Shown one piece after another: positions 45,926 to 54,670 of a stretch of 64,000 nt of DNA. The notes under the pieces are model-generated. The model was not told where the DNA came from. It ran no database searches and saw only the letters and a program-made list of their open reading frames with translations. The position numbers and the translations under genes were made by a program. The DNA is from Ramlibacter sp. PS4R-6 (GTDB taxonomy: Bacteria; Pseudomonadota; Gammaproteobacteria; Burkholderiales; Burkholderiaceae_C). Location: the NCBI RefSeq assembly GCF_037572775.1, contig NZ_JBBHKA010000001.1:1550001-1614000 (forward strand), given 5' to 3'. Position 1 is the first letter of the stretch; each line of letters starts with the position of its first letter.

Positions 45926-46267
45926 TCAGGCGGCCTTCGGGAAGGCCGAGACGTCCACGACTTCGACGGCGCCCTGCGCGAGCAGCGAGTTGAGCAGCCG
46001 GTCGATCTGCTGCGCCTTCATGCGCGAGTGCCGGACGAACCAGTTGCGGCTGACAGGGCGGTTGCTCATGAGCGACAGCGCCTTGTAGACGGCGGCCGTG
46101 CGGTGCACGGGCGGCAGGTTGGGCCACTGGCGCAGGCGGTACACCAGCGTGTCGCCCTCGCAGGCCGCTTCTTCCACTGCCGACGGCAGGAAGCGCAGGT
46201 CCCCGAGCGACGTCGAGGTCTTGCGGGCCCACCGGTAGAGGGTGTCGTAAGCGCTGCTGAAAGCCAT
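45926..46267 (-). CDS. Conserved-looking hypothetical protein
   Basis: A 113-residue cytosolic protein, MAFSSAYDTLYRWARKTS..., with a helical C-terminal part (SRNWFVRHSRMKAQQIDRLLNSLLAQGAVEVVD) that reads like a winged helix. No family recognised. Convergent with the SapC gene: TGATCA holds both stops back to back. Confidence 0.6.
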   Translation of the reverse strand: MAFSSAYDTLYRWARKTSTSLGDLRFLPSAVEEAACEGDTLVYRLRQWPNLPPVHRTAAVYKALSLMSNRPVSRNWFVRHSRMKAQQIDRLLNSLLAQGAVEVVDVSAFPKAA

Positions 46268-46323
46268 GCCGCAACTTTGGCGGCGCGGCGTGCCGGCGCA
46301 CTAAGGCAATGCGGAAACCGGGC

Positions 46324-46719
46324 TTAAGGCGATTGCCTAAGCAGGACCACGGTGGCGATGCCCAGCGCCGTGAGCGCGAACGATCCCAGCATGTGCGCCG
46401 CCGCGGTGGCCAGGGCGGCGAGCCACTGGCCCTGCTGCATCTGCGTGACGACTTCGGCCGAGAAGGTGGAGAAGGTCGTCAGGCCGCCGAGGAAGCCGGT
46501 GATGACGAACAGGCGCACTTCCGGCGGCAGGTCGGGGCGCACGGCAAGGTACGCGATCGCCAACCCCACCAGGTAGCCGCCCAGCAGGTTGGCGCCCAGC
46601 GTGCCGAGGGGCAGCTGCGGGGACACCGGGTTGAAACGCACGGCCAGCACCCAGCGCAGCAACGCGCCGAGGGACGCGCCGGCGGCGATCGAGAGCACGG
46701 AGCCGAGCATGCCCGGCAT
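46324..46719 (-). CDS. crcB: Fluoride channel CrcB/Fluc
   Basis: A 131-residue membrane protein with four helices: GASLGALLRWVLAVRF, GTLGANLLGGYLVGLAIAYLA, FVITGFLGGLTTFSTFSAEVV (family signature) and a last helix. Works as a dual-topology dimer that lets F- leave the cell. No fluoride riboswitch was seen upstream; only 18 bases separate it from the oxidoreductase gene behind it. Confidence 0.92.
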   Translation of the reverse strand: MPGMLGSVLSIAAGASLGALLRWVLAVRFNPVSPQLPLGTLGANLLGGYLVGLAIAYLAVRPDLPPEVRLFVITGFLGGLTTFSTFSAEVVTQMQQGQWLAALATAAAHMLGSFALTALGIATVVLLRQSP

Positions 46720-46737
46720 TGTGCCCGCAGCCTGCGC

Positions 46738-49700
46738 CTAGGCCGCCGTGGTCACGCGGATGCCGCGAATCTGGCCGGCCTGCTTCGAAGCGGGCGGGCG
46801 CGGGTACTTCTGCGGGTCGAAGCGGTGCAGCAGCTCCGCCTCGCGCACGCGGGCCAGCGCCACGTTGGCCAGCTTCACGTGGCCGTAGCCGCGCATCGAC
46901 AAGGGCAGTGCAGCGATGTCGCACGCTGCTTTCATGCGCGCGGGCGCGAGCTGGGCCGAGACTTCCTCGATGCGCGCGCGGTAGGCCGCGACGAGCTCGC
47001 GCTCCAAGCGCCGCTCGTGCGTGCGGCCGAACAGGTCGAGCGCGGTGCCGCGCAGGCGCTTGCCGTGCGCGAGCAGCTTCATCGCCGGCATCATCCACGG
47101 GCCCAGGCGCACCTTGCGCGGCTGCTGGCCGTCCTTCGGGCGCGAGAGCACCGGCGGCGCCATGTAGAACTCCAGCCGCACGTCGCCCTGGAACTGGTGG
47201 TGCAGTGCCTTGAGGAATTCGCCGTCGGTGTACAGGCGCGCGACTTCGTACTCGTCCTTGTAGGCCATCAGCTTCATCAGGCTTTGCGCGACGGCACGCG
47301 TGAAGGGCAGGCTCGCATCGCCGCCCGCCGCGTGCTCGCGCCGCATCGTCTCGCGCACGAAGTCCTCGAACTGCCTGGCGTAGGCCGCGCTCTGGTAGCC
47401 CGTGAGGTGCGCGACGCCGCGGGCGATGATCGCCTCGACGGTTTCCGGCTCGTTGCTGGCGTGCAGGTGTTCGTCTTCCCCGGCGAGCAGCGCATCGATG
47501 CCGACCGGGTCGGCGGCGGCCAGGCGGCCCAGCGAGAACGCCAGCTTGTTGTTCTCGACGGCGACGGCGTTCAGCTCGATCGCGCGCATCAGCGCCTCCA
47601 GGCTCACGGGCACCAGGCCGCGCTGCCAGGCGTAGCCGAGCGAGAGGATGTTGGCCACGATGGAATCGCCGAGGAAGGCCTCGGCAAGCGTCTGCGCGTC
47701 AAGCGTCTCGACGCGCTCGGCGCCGGCGGCGAACTTCAGCTTCTCCAGCAACGCCGGCACCTTCAATTGCGCATCCGGGTTGCGCAGGCTCTCCGCCACC
47801 GGCACTTCGTGCACGTTGGCGAGGATCTTCGTGCGGCCGTGGCGCACGGTGCCCAGTGCCTCCGGCGATGCGCCCACGACCACGTCGCAGGCCAGGATCG
47901 CGTCGGCCTGCTGCGTGTCGATGCGCACCTGGTTCAGGCGCGAGGGGACGTCGGCCAGGCGCACGAAGCTCAGCACCGAGCCGCCTTTCTGCGCGAAGCC
48001 CATGAAGTCGAGCACGCTGGCGCTCTTGCCTTCGAGGTGCGCGGCCATGGAGATCAGCGCGCCGACCGTGACGACGCCGGTGCCGCCGACGCCCGTGACG
48101 AGCAGGTCGTAGGGGCCGGTCCAGTTCCATTGCGGCGGGCGCGGCAGCGCCTCGACGCGCTTCATGAACTCCGCCGCACCGCCGGCCAGCGCGCCGGCCT
48201 GCTTGCGCACCTGCCCGCCGAGCACGCCGACGAAGCTGGGGCAGAAGCCCTTGGCGCAGGAGTAGTCCTTGTTGCACGAACTCTGGTCGATCTTGCGCTT
48301 GCGGCCCAGCTCCGTTTCCAGCGGCAGCACGGCCACGCAGTTCGATTGCACCGAGCAGTCGCCGCAGCCTTCGCACACGCGGTCGTTGATGAACACGCGC
48401 CGCGCCGGGTCCACCATCTCGCCCTTCTTGCGGCGGCGGCGCTTCTCGGCGGCGCAGGTCTGTTCGTAGATGAGGACGGTGACGCCTTCCATCTCGCGCA
48501 GGCGGCGCTGCACGGCGTCGAGCTCGGCGCGGTCGTGGAACTCGGTGCCGGCCGGGAAGCGGTCGTGGATCGAGTCGTACTTGTGGATGTCGTCCGAGAG
48601 CACGACGACCTTCTTCACGCCTTCGGCTTCCACCTGCCGTGCGATGCCGTCGACGCTGATGATGCCGTCGACCGGCTGGCCGCCCGTCATCGCCACCGCG
48701 TCGTTGAAAAGGATCTTGTAGGTGATGGTGCTGCGCGCCGCGACCGCCTGGCGGATCGCGAGGTAGCCCGAGTGGTAGTACGTGCCGTCACCGAGGTTCT
48801 GGAAGACGTGCGGGATCTTCGTAAACATCGCGTGCGACACCCAGTCCACGCCTTCGCCGCCCATCTGGATCAGGCCCTCGGTGTCGCGGTCCATCCAGCT
48901 CGCCATGAAGTGGCAGCCGATGCCGGCCTGCGCGTGCGAGCCTTCGGGCACTTTGGTCGATGTGTTGTGCGGGCAGCCCGCGCAGAAGTAGGGCAGGCGC
49001 TTGACTGAGTCGCTGTCGTTGGACAGCAGCTCCGGCAGCGTGAAGTCGCGCACCAGGTGGCGGCGGTCCAGGTCCGGGTAGTGCGCGGCGATCCAGTCGG
49101 CGACGATCTCGATCAGGCGCGAGGGGCGCAGCTCGCCCAGCCCGGACACCAGCGGCGTGCCGGTCGCGGTCTTCTTGCCGATGATCACAGGGCGCAGCGG
49201 GCCGTTGTAGAACAGGTCGCGCATCTGCTGCTCGACCACCGGGCCCTTTTCCTCGATGACGAGAATCTCGTTCAGGCCGCGCGCGAACTCCTGCATGCGC
49301 GTCGGCTCGATGGGGTACGTGAGCCCCAGCTTGTAGATGCGCACCCCGTGCTTCGCGAGCGTCTCCGGCGAGATCTCCAGGCGCCGCAGCACCTCCATGA
49401 AGTCGTAGTGCGCCTTGCCGGCGGTGACGATGCCCACCGTGGCGTGCGGGCTTTCGACGACGTGGCGGTCGATCGAGTTCACGCGCGCGAACGCCCGCAC
49501 GGCGTCGAGCTTGGCGTGCAGGCGCTGCTCGATCGCCAGCGACGGCAGGTCGGGCCACCGGTAGTGCAGGCCGCCGGCGGGTGGCGTGTAGCCGGTCGCT
49601 TCCATCACCGTCTTCGCGTCCTGCCACGCGGCGACGCGTGCGTTGACCAGGTCGAGGTCCACGGTCGATGCGCTCTCGACCACTTCCGACAGCGCCGTGA

Positions 49701-50322
49701 AACCGACCCAGTTGCCCGAGAAGCGCGAGAGCTGCCAGCCGTACAGGCCGAACTCCAGGTACTCGGCCACATTGGCCGGAGAAACGATGGGCGCATGCCA
49801 CGACTGGAAGGCCTGGTCGCTCTGGTGGGGCATCGACGACGACACGCAGCCGTGGTCGTCGCCCGCGATCATCAGCACGCCGCCATGGGGCGATGCGCCA
49901 TACGCGTTGCCGTGCTTGAGCGCATCGCCCGCGCGATCGACCCCGGGCCCCTTGCCGTACCACATGGCGAAGACGCCTTCGCAGGTCTTCTCGGGGTCGG
50001 CCTCGACGCGCTGCGTGCCCAGCACCGCAGTCGCGCCCAGCTCCTCGTTGATCGCGGGCAGGAAGCGGATGCCCGCTTCCTCGAACTCCTTGCCGGCCTT
50101 CCACACCTGCTGGTCGACCATCCCCAGCGGCGAGCCGCGGTAGCCGCTGATGAAGCCCTGCGTCTGCAGGCCCGCGGCCGCGTCGCGCTGGCGCTGCATC
50201 AGCATGAGGCGCACCAGCGCCTGCGTGCCGGTGAGGAAGATCGCGCCCGAGCGCGCCCACAGGCTGTCGGCGAGCTGGTAATCGGGGCGGGCGACGGGGG
50301 AGGAAAGGGCGGTTGCGGCCAT
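46738..50322 (-). CDS. Fused indolepyruvate:ferredoxin oxidoreductase family protein
   Basis: A 1194-residue single-chain 2-oxoacid:ferredoxin oxidoreductase. Order: alpha-type pyrimidine domain (FLTGTQALVRLMLMQRQRDAAAGLQTQGFISGYRGSP), a thiamine-diphosphate domain (GEGVDWVSHAMFT...LGDGTYYHSGYLAIRQAV), a ferredoxin-like cluster region (NDRVCEGCGDCSVQSNC; CAKGFCPSF), a gamma domain (LLVTGVGGTGVVTVGALISMAAHLEGK) and a DUF6537-like end. It turns aryl pyruvates into aryl-acetyl-CoA; phenylpyruvate would give phenylacetyl-CoA, the paa substrate. Confidence 0.92.
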   Translation of the reverse strand: MAATALSSPVARPDYQLADSLWARSGAIFLTGTQALVRLMLMQRQRDAAAGLQTQGFISGYRGSPLGMVDQQVWKAGKEFEEAGIRFLPAINEELGATAVLGTQRVEADPEKTCEGVFAMWYGKGPGVDRAGDALKHGNAYGASPHGGVLMIAGDDHGCVSSSMPHQSDQAFQSWHAPIVSPANVAEYLEFGLYGWQLSRFSGNWVGFTALSEVVESASTVDLDLVNARVAAWQDAKTVMEATGYTPPAGGLHYRWPDLPSLAIEQRLHAKLDAVRAFARVNSIDRHVVESPHATVGIVTAGKAHYDFMEVLRRLEISPETLAKHGVRIYKLGLTYPIEPTRMQEFARGLNEILVIEEKGPVVEQQMRDLFYNGPLRPVIIGKKTATGTPLVSGLGELRPSRLIEIVADWIAAHYPDLDRRHLVRDFTLPELLSNDSDSVKRLPYFCAGCPHNTSTKVPEGSHAQAGIGCHFMASWMDRDTEGLIQMGGEGVDWVSHAMFTKIPHVFQNLGDGTYYHSGYLAIRQAVAARSTITYKILFNDAVAMTGGQPVDGIISVDGIARQVEAEGVKKVVVLSDDIHKYDSIHDRFPAGTEFHDRAELDAVQRRLREMEGVTVLIYEQTCAAEKRRRRKKGEMVDPARRVFINDRVCEGCGDCSVQSNCVAVLPLETELGRKRKIDQSSCNKDYSCAKGFCPSFVGVLGGQVRKQAGALAGGAAEFMKRVEALPRPPQWNWTGPYDLLVTGVGGTGVVTVGALISMAAHLEGKSASVLDFMGFAQKGGSVLSFVRLADVPSRLNQVRIDTQQADAILACDVVVGASPEALGTVRHGRTKILANVHEVPVAESLRNPDAQLKVPALLEKLKFAAGAERVETLDAQTLAEAFLGDSIVANILSLGYAWQRGLVPVSLEALMRAIELNAVAVENNKLAFSLGRLAAADPVGIDALLAGEDEHLHASNEPETVEAIIARGVAHLTGYQSAAYARQFEDFVRETMRREHAAGGDASLPFTRAVAQSLMKLMAYKDEYEVARLYTDGEFLKALHHQFQGDVRLEFYMAPPVLSRPKDGQQPRKVRLGPWMMPAMKLLAHGKRLRGTALDLFGRTHERRLERELVAAYRARIEEVSAQLAPARMKAACDIAALPLSMRGYGHVKLANVALARVREAELLHRFDPQKYPRPPASKQAGQIRGIRVTTAA

Positions 50323-50346
50323 CCGCCAAGCTTAGGCGGGGCAGCG

Positions 50347-50368
50347 GGGAAAAGGGTTCTCTTTTCCC
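50347..50368. promoter_or_regulatory. Long inverted repeat between oxidoreductase and Lrp gene
   Basis: GGGAAAAG (50347-50354) and CTTTTCCC (50361-50368), a perfect 8-bp dyad with 6-base spacer, in a 78-bp divergent gap; a second, CCGCC/GGCGG (50323-50339), is next to it. Likely site of the Lrp/AsnC protein encoded on the right. Confidence 0.5.
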
Positions 50369-50400
50369 TTCCTGCGTAGGCAGTGGGAGAATATCCTTCC

Positions 50401-50901
50401 ATGGATACCCTCGATCGCCACGATCTCATTCTCCTTTCGGAGCTGCAGCGCGATTCGCGCCAGACCGTGCAGCAGCTGGGCGATGCGGCCGGGCTGTCGA
50501 GCACGCCGGCGTGGAAGCGCGTCAAGGAGATGGAGGCCACGGGCGTGATCCGCGGCTACACGGCCCTGGTCGACCGTGAGAAGGTGGGCCTGTCGCTGGC
50601 GGTGCTGGCGGAGATCAACCTCACGCGCCACAACGAGGACGACGTGCGGCGCTTCGAGCGCGAAGTGAGCGCCTGCCCGCCCATCGTGAGCTGCTACGCG
50701 ACAACCGGCCAGGCCGACTACGTGATCAAGGTGCTGGTGCCCGACATCAAGGCCTACGAGAGCTTCCTGCACGAGGTGCTCTTCAAGCTGCCGGGCGTGA
50801 CGCACGTGCGGTCGAGCGTCGTGCTCAAGGAGATCAAGAGCGAGACGCGGCTGCCGTTCGAGGTGCCCAAGTCCGCAACCCAGGCGCGCAAGCGCCGCTG
50901 A
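50401..50901 (+). CDS. Lrp/AsnC-family regulator
   Basis: A 166-residue protein: N-terminal helix-turn-helix (LDRHDLILLSELQRDSRQTVQQLGDAAGLSSTPAWKRVKEME) and C-terminal RAM ligand domain (CYATTGQADYVIKVLVPDIKAYESFLHEVLFKLPGVTHVRSS). Divergent from the oxidoreductase gene, so probably its amino-acid-sensing regulator (phenylalanine or another aromatic amino acid would fit). ATG at 50401 fits the family; an upstream in-frame start at 50383 is weaker. Confidence 0.9.
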   Translation: MDTLDRHDLILLSELQRDSRQTVQQLGDAAGLSSTPAWKRVKEMEATGVIRGYTALVDREKVGLSLAVLAEINLTRHNEDDVRRFEREVSACPPIVSCYATTGQADYVIKVLVPDIKAYESFLHEVLFKLPGVTHVRSSVVLKEIKSETRLPFEVPKSATQARKRR

Positions 50902-50913
50902 GCGCTTGGCTCC

Positions 50914-50963
50914 TTGCGCTGGGGTGAACTTCTGGCGTATCATTCGCCGACCGACCGGTCGGT
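50914..50963 (+). promoter_or_regulatory. paa promoter with TetR-type operator
   Basis: TTGCGC (50914-50919) and TATCAT (50938-50943), 18 bp apart, followed at about +7 by the perfect 14-bp palindrome ACCGACC-GGTCGGT (50950-50963). Palindromes of this form are typical of TetR regulators, and betaproteobacterial paa genes are known to have a TetR-type PaaR. No tetR gene is in this window. Confidence 0.65.
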
Positions 50964-51003
50964 TAATTCCCTAAAACCGCCCCGGCTCCCAGGAGACACT
51001 CAT

Positions 51004-52011
51004 ATGTACACGCAGGCCATGGACACCATGGGCAAGGACGGCGCGGCCAAGCCCAAGGCCGTGCGCTCGGCCGCCGACGTCGCGCTCGAGGAGAAGTTCG
51101 AGGCGCGCATCGCGGCCGGCGAATTCATCGAGCCCAAGGACGCGATGCCCGACCACTACCGCAAGACGCTGGTGCGGCAGATCAGCCAGCACGCGCACTC
51201 GGAGATCGTCGGCATGCTGCCCGAGGGCAACTGGATCTCGCGTGCGCCCACGCTCAAGCGCAAGGCCATCCTGCTCGCGAAGGTGCAGGACGAGGGCGGC
51301 CATGGGCTCTATCTCTATTCGGCGGCCGAGACGCTCGGCACGTCGCGTGACCAGATGATCGAGGCGCTGCACACGGGCAAGGCCAAGTACTCGTCGATCT
51401 TCAACTACCCGACGCTCACCTGGGCCGACGTCGGCACGATCGGCTGGCTGGTGGACGGTGCGGCGATCATGAACCAGGTGCCGATCTGCCGCTGCAGCTA
51501 CGGGCCGTACGCGCGCGCGATGATCCGCATCTGCCGCGAGGAAAGCTTCCACCAGCGCCAGGGCTTCGAGTCGCTGCTGACCATGATGGAGAAGGGCACG
51601 CAGGCCCAGCGCGACATGGTGCAGGACTCGGTGAACCGCTGGTGGTGGCCGTCGATCATGATGTTCGGCCCGCCGGACGACCAGTCGCCCAACTCGGCGC
51701 AATCGATGCGCTGGGGCATCAAGCGCGTGTCGAACGACGAACTGCGCCAGCGCTTCGTCGACGCATGCGTGGACCAGGCCAAGGTGCTGGGCGTGACGCT
51801 GCCGGACCCCGACCTGAAGTGGAACGAGGAGCGCCAGCACTGGGACTTCGGCACCATCGACTGGGACGAATTCTGGAACGTGGTCAACGGCAACGGCCCG
51901 TGCAACCGCGAGCGCCTGGCCGCGCGCGTGAAGGCCTGGGACGACGGGCAGTGGGTGCGCGACGCGGCACTCGCCTTCGCCAACCGCGAACCCATGAAGG
52001 AAGCAGCATGA
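51004..52011 (+). CDS. paaA: Phenylacetyl-CoA epoxidase, catalytic subunit A
   Basis: A 335-residue di-iron oxygenase subunit that makes the 1,2-epoxide of phenylacetyl-CoA. [39 protein letters not shown] and [16 protein letters not shown] carry the carboxylate and histidine ligands; [20 protein letters not shown] is highly conserved. AGGAGA precedes the ATG. First gene of paaABCDE-paaZ; its stop overlaps paaB. Confidence 0.97.
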   Translation: MYTQAMDTMGKDGAAKPKAVRSAADVALEEKFEARIAAGEFIEPKDAMPDHYRKTLVRQISQHAHSEIVGMLPEGNWISRAPTLKRKAILLAKVQDEGGHGLYLYSAAETLGTSRDQMIEALHTGKAKYSSIFNYPTLTWADVGTIGWLVDGAAIMNQVPICRCSYGPYARAMIRICREESFHQRQGFESLLTMMEKGTQAQRDMVQDSVNRWWWPSIMMFGPPDDQSPNSAQSMRWGIKRVSNDELRQRFVDACVDQAKVLGVTLPDPDLKWNEERQHWDFGTIDWDEFWNVVNGNGPCNRERLAARVKAWDDGQWVRDAALAFANREPMKEAA

Positions 52012-52304
52012 GCGACGTCACGCAAAACGAATGGCCCCTGTGGGAAGTGTTCGTGCGCAGCAAGAGCGGCCTGGACCACAAGCACTGCGGCAGCCTGCAC
52101 GCCGCCGACCCGAAGATGGCGATCCAGATGGCGCGCGATGTGTACACGCGCCGCCAGGAAGGCACCAGCGTCTGGGTGGTGCGATCCGACCACATCGTCG
52201 CCAGCGATCCGGGCGAGAAGGACATGTACTTCGACCCCGCCGAAGACAAGGTGTACCGGCACCCGACGTTCTTCAAGCTGCCGCCGTCCGTCGATCACAT
52301 GTGA
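52008..52304 (+). CDS. paaB: Phenylacetyl-CoA epoxidase, subunit B
   Basis: A 98-residue structural subunit: [51 protein letters not shown] is the family sequence. Holds the PaaAC core together. ATGA overlap with paaA; eight bases before paaC. Confidence 0.96.
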   Translation: MSDVTQNEWPLWEVFVRSKSGLDHKHCGSLHAADPKMAIQMARDVYTRRQEGTSVWVVRSDHIVASDPGEKDMYFDPAEDKVYRHPTFFKLPPSVDHM

Positions 52305-52311
52305 GGGCACG

Positions 52312-53088
52312 ATGCACGCAGCTTCCATCCGGGTCTCCAGCGACCCGCAAGTCCAGTACCTCCTGCGCGTCGGCGACACCGCGCTGATCCTCGCGCAGCG
52401 CATCACCGAATGGACCGGCCACGCGCCCGTGCTCGAGGAAGACATCGCGCTGGCCAACATCGGCCTGGACCTGCTGGGGCAGGCGCGCGGCGTGCTCACG
52501 CGCGCCGGCGAGATCGAAGGCGCGGGCCATGACGAGGACCAGCTCGCGTTCCTGCGCGAGGAGCGCGACTTCCGCAACGCGACCATCGCCGAGCTGCCGC
52601 GCGGGGACTTCGCGTACACGGTGGTGCGCAACACGATGATGGCGACCTTCTTCAAGCTGCTGTGGGGCAAGCTCGTGGAATCGAGCGATGCCGAAGTGGC
52701 GGCCATCGCCGGCAAGGCGATCAAGGAAGCGCGCTACCACCAGCAGCACTCGGCCGACTGGCTGGTGCGGCTCGCGCTGGGCACCGACGAATCGAAGCAG
52801 CGCACGAAGCGCGCGCTGGACGACCTGTGGCGCTTCGGCGCGGAGCTCTTCGCTTCCGACGCCGTCGACGAAGCCGCTGCGCAATCGGGCCTGGGCCCCC
52901 GCTGGGGCGACCTGAAGGACGCCTGGCTCGCCGAGATGGGCACTGTCCTGGCCGCCGCGCAACTCGAGGTGCCCGCGACGGCGCCGTTCCTGTCCAATGG
53001 CAAGCAGGGCGTGCACAGCGAGCACATGGGCTTCATCCTCACCGAGATGCAGTACCTGCAGCGCGCCTTCCCCGGGGGCACATGGTGA
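52312..53088 (+). CDS. paaC: Phenylacetyl-CoA epoxidase, subunit C
   Basis: A 258-residue structural paralogue of PaaA: YLLRVGDTALILAQRITEWTGHAPVLEEDIALANIGLDLLGQAR, FRNATIAELPRGDFAYTVVRN, ARYHQQHSADWLVRLA. Forms the core with PaaA. Overlaps paaD by seven bases. Confidence 0.95.
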   Translation: MHAASIRVSSDPQVQYLLRVGDTALILAQRITEWTGHAPVLEEDIALANIGLDLLGQARGVLTRAGEIEGAGHDEDQLAFLREERDFRNATIAELPRGDFAYTVVRNTMMATFFKLLWGKLVESSDAEVAAIAGKAIKEARYHQQHSADWLVRLALGTDESKQRTKRALDDLWRFGAELFASDAVDEAAAQSGLGPRWGDLKDAWLAEMGTVLAAAQLEVPATAPFLSNGKQGVHSEHMGFILTEMQYLQRAFPGGTW

Positions 53089-53582
53089 CCCGCACCGAGC
53101 GCGCGTGGGAAGTGCTCGGCGGCGTCCTCGATCCCGAGGTGCCGGCGCTGTCGGTGTGTGACCTCGGTATCGTGCGCGACGTGATCGACCACGGCGAGGA
53201 GCTGGAAGTGGTGCTCACGCCCACGTACTCCGGCTGCCCGGCCACGGAAGTGATCGAGAAGAACGTGCTCGATGCCATTCGCCTGGAAGGCCTCGGCCCC
53301 GCGCGCGCCACGCTGCGCCGCGCGCCCGCGTGGACCACCGACTGGATCAGCGAGGACGGCAAGCGCAAGCTGCGCGAGTACGGCATCGCCCCGCCGGGCC
53401 CGACATTGCCCGAAGGCACGTCGCCCATCCGCATCTTCCGGCGCTCGGAAGAGAAGATCGCCTGCCCGCATTGCGGCAGCCTGCACACCGAGAAGCTCTC
53501 CGCCTTCGGTTCCACCGCATGCAAGGCGATGTACCGCTGCCTCTCCTGCCGCGAACCCTTCGAACACTTCAAGCCGCTATGA
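53082..53582 (+). CDS. paaD: PaaD, maturation/assembly protein of phenylacetyl-CoA epoxidase
   Basis: A 166-residue MIP18/DUF59 protein: AWEVLGGVLDPEVPALSVCDLGIVRDV, TPTYSGCPATEVIE, and a C-terminal zinc-ribbon-like end (CPHCGSLHTEKLSAFGSTACKAMYRCLSC). Thought to help iron-sulfur or di-iron centre assembly in PaaE/PaaA. Overlaps paaC and paaE. Confidence 0.95.
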   Translation: MVTRTERAWEVLGGVLDPEVPALSVCDLGIVRDVIDHGEELEVVLTPTYSGCPATEVIEKNVLDAIRLEGLGPARATLRRAPAWTTDWISEDGKRKLREYGIAPPGPTLPEGTSPIRIFRRSEEKIACPHCGSLHTEKLSAFGSTACKAMYRCLSCREPFEHFKPL

Positions 53583-54667
53583 GCACACCGCTCTTCCATC
53601 CCCTGCGCGTCAAGAAGATCACCCCCGACACGCAGGAGGCGGTGGTCGTCACTTTCGAGGTGCCCACCGAACTGCGCGAGGTCTTCGGCTTCACGCAGGG
53701 CCAGTACCTCACGCTGCGCAAGGACATCGCGGGCGAGGACATGCGCCGCTCGTACTCGATCTGCGCGGGCGTCGACGACGGCGAGCTGCGCGTGGGCGTG
53801 CGCAAGGTCAAGGGCGGCGTGTTCTCCAACTGGATCAACGAGCACCTGCAGCCCGGCGACACCATCAGCGTCATGGCGCCGCAAGGCCGCTTCTTCGTGC
53901 CCATCGAGCCGCAGGCGCACCGCCACCACGTCGGCATCGCGGGCGGCAGCGGCATCACGCCGATCCTGTCGATCATGAAGACGGTGCTGGCGCGCGAGCC
54001 GCAAAGCCGCTTCACGCTCATCTACGGCAACCGCAGCCTGCGCTCGACCATGTTCAAGGAGGAGCTCGAGAACCTCAAGGACAAGTACATGACGCGCCTG
54101 GTGCTGCACCACGTGTTCTCCGACGAGCACACCGACGCGCCGATCAACATGGGCTTCCTCAACCGCGAGAAGGTGGGCGAGTTCATGCAGGCGCTCCTTC
54201 CCGCCTCGACGATCGACCACGTCTTCATCTGCGGCCCGTTCCAGATGAACGACGAGGCCGAAGCGGCGCTGCTCGCGGCCGGCGTGCCCGAGGAGCGCAT
54301 CCACATCGAGCGCTTCGGCGTGCCGCAACAGGCGGCCGGCGCCGTGGGCGCGGTGGTGCACGAGGCGCGGCCCGGCGACGCCGAGCAGGCGAGGATCACC
54401 ATCATCCGCGACGGCCTCAAGCGCGAGATCACCTTCCACAAGGACCAGCCGAGCATCCTCGATTGCGCATCGGCCGCGGGCCTGGAGGTGCCGTTCTCGT
54501 GCACGTCCGGCGTGTGCGGCACCTGCCGCGCCAAGGTGATCGAGGGCGACGTGCGCATGGAGCGCAACTTCGCGCTGGACAAGAACGAGGTCGCCAACGG
54601 CTTCGTGCTCACGTGCCAGGCGCATCCCATGACCGAACGCGTGGTGCTGTCGTTCGACGAAAGGTAA
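53579..54667 (+). CDS. paaE: Phenylacetyl-CoA epoxidase reductase subunit E
   Basis: A 362-residue reductase: FAD domain (GQYLTLRKDIAGEDMRRSYSIC), NAD(P) domain (VGIAGGSGITPILSIMKTVL; FICGPFQMND) and C-terminal plant-type 2Fe-2S ferredoxin (VPFSCTSGVCGTCRAKV). Passes electrons from NADPH to PaaA. ATG overlaps the paaD stop. Confidence 0.96.
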   Translation: MSTPLFHPLRVKKITPDTQEAVVVTFEVPTELREVFGFTQGQYLTLRKDIAGEDMRRSYSICAGVDDGELRVGVRKVKGGVFSNWINEHLQPGDTISVMAPQGRFFVPIEPQAHRHHVGIAGGSGITPILSIMKTVLAREPQSRFTLIYGNRSLRSTMFKEELENLKDKYMTRLVLHHVFSDEHTDAPINMGFLNREKVGEFMQALLPASTIDHVFICGPFQMNDEAEAALLAAGVPEERIHIERFGVPQQAAGAVGAVVHEARPGDAEQARITIIRDGLKREITFHKDQPSILDCASAAGLEVPFSCTSGVCGTCRAKVIEGDVRMERNFALDKNEVANGFVLTCQAHPMTERVVLSFDER

Positions 54668-54670
54668 TCG

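Noticed and set aside
46720-46737. A fluoride riboswitch before crcB
   Set aside because: Only 18 bases separate crcB from the upstream oxidoreductase gene, and no riboswitch-like conserved core was seen there.
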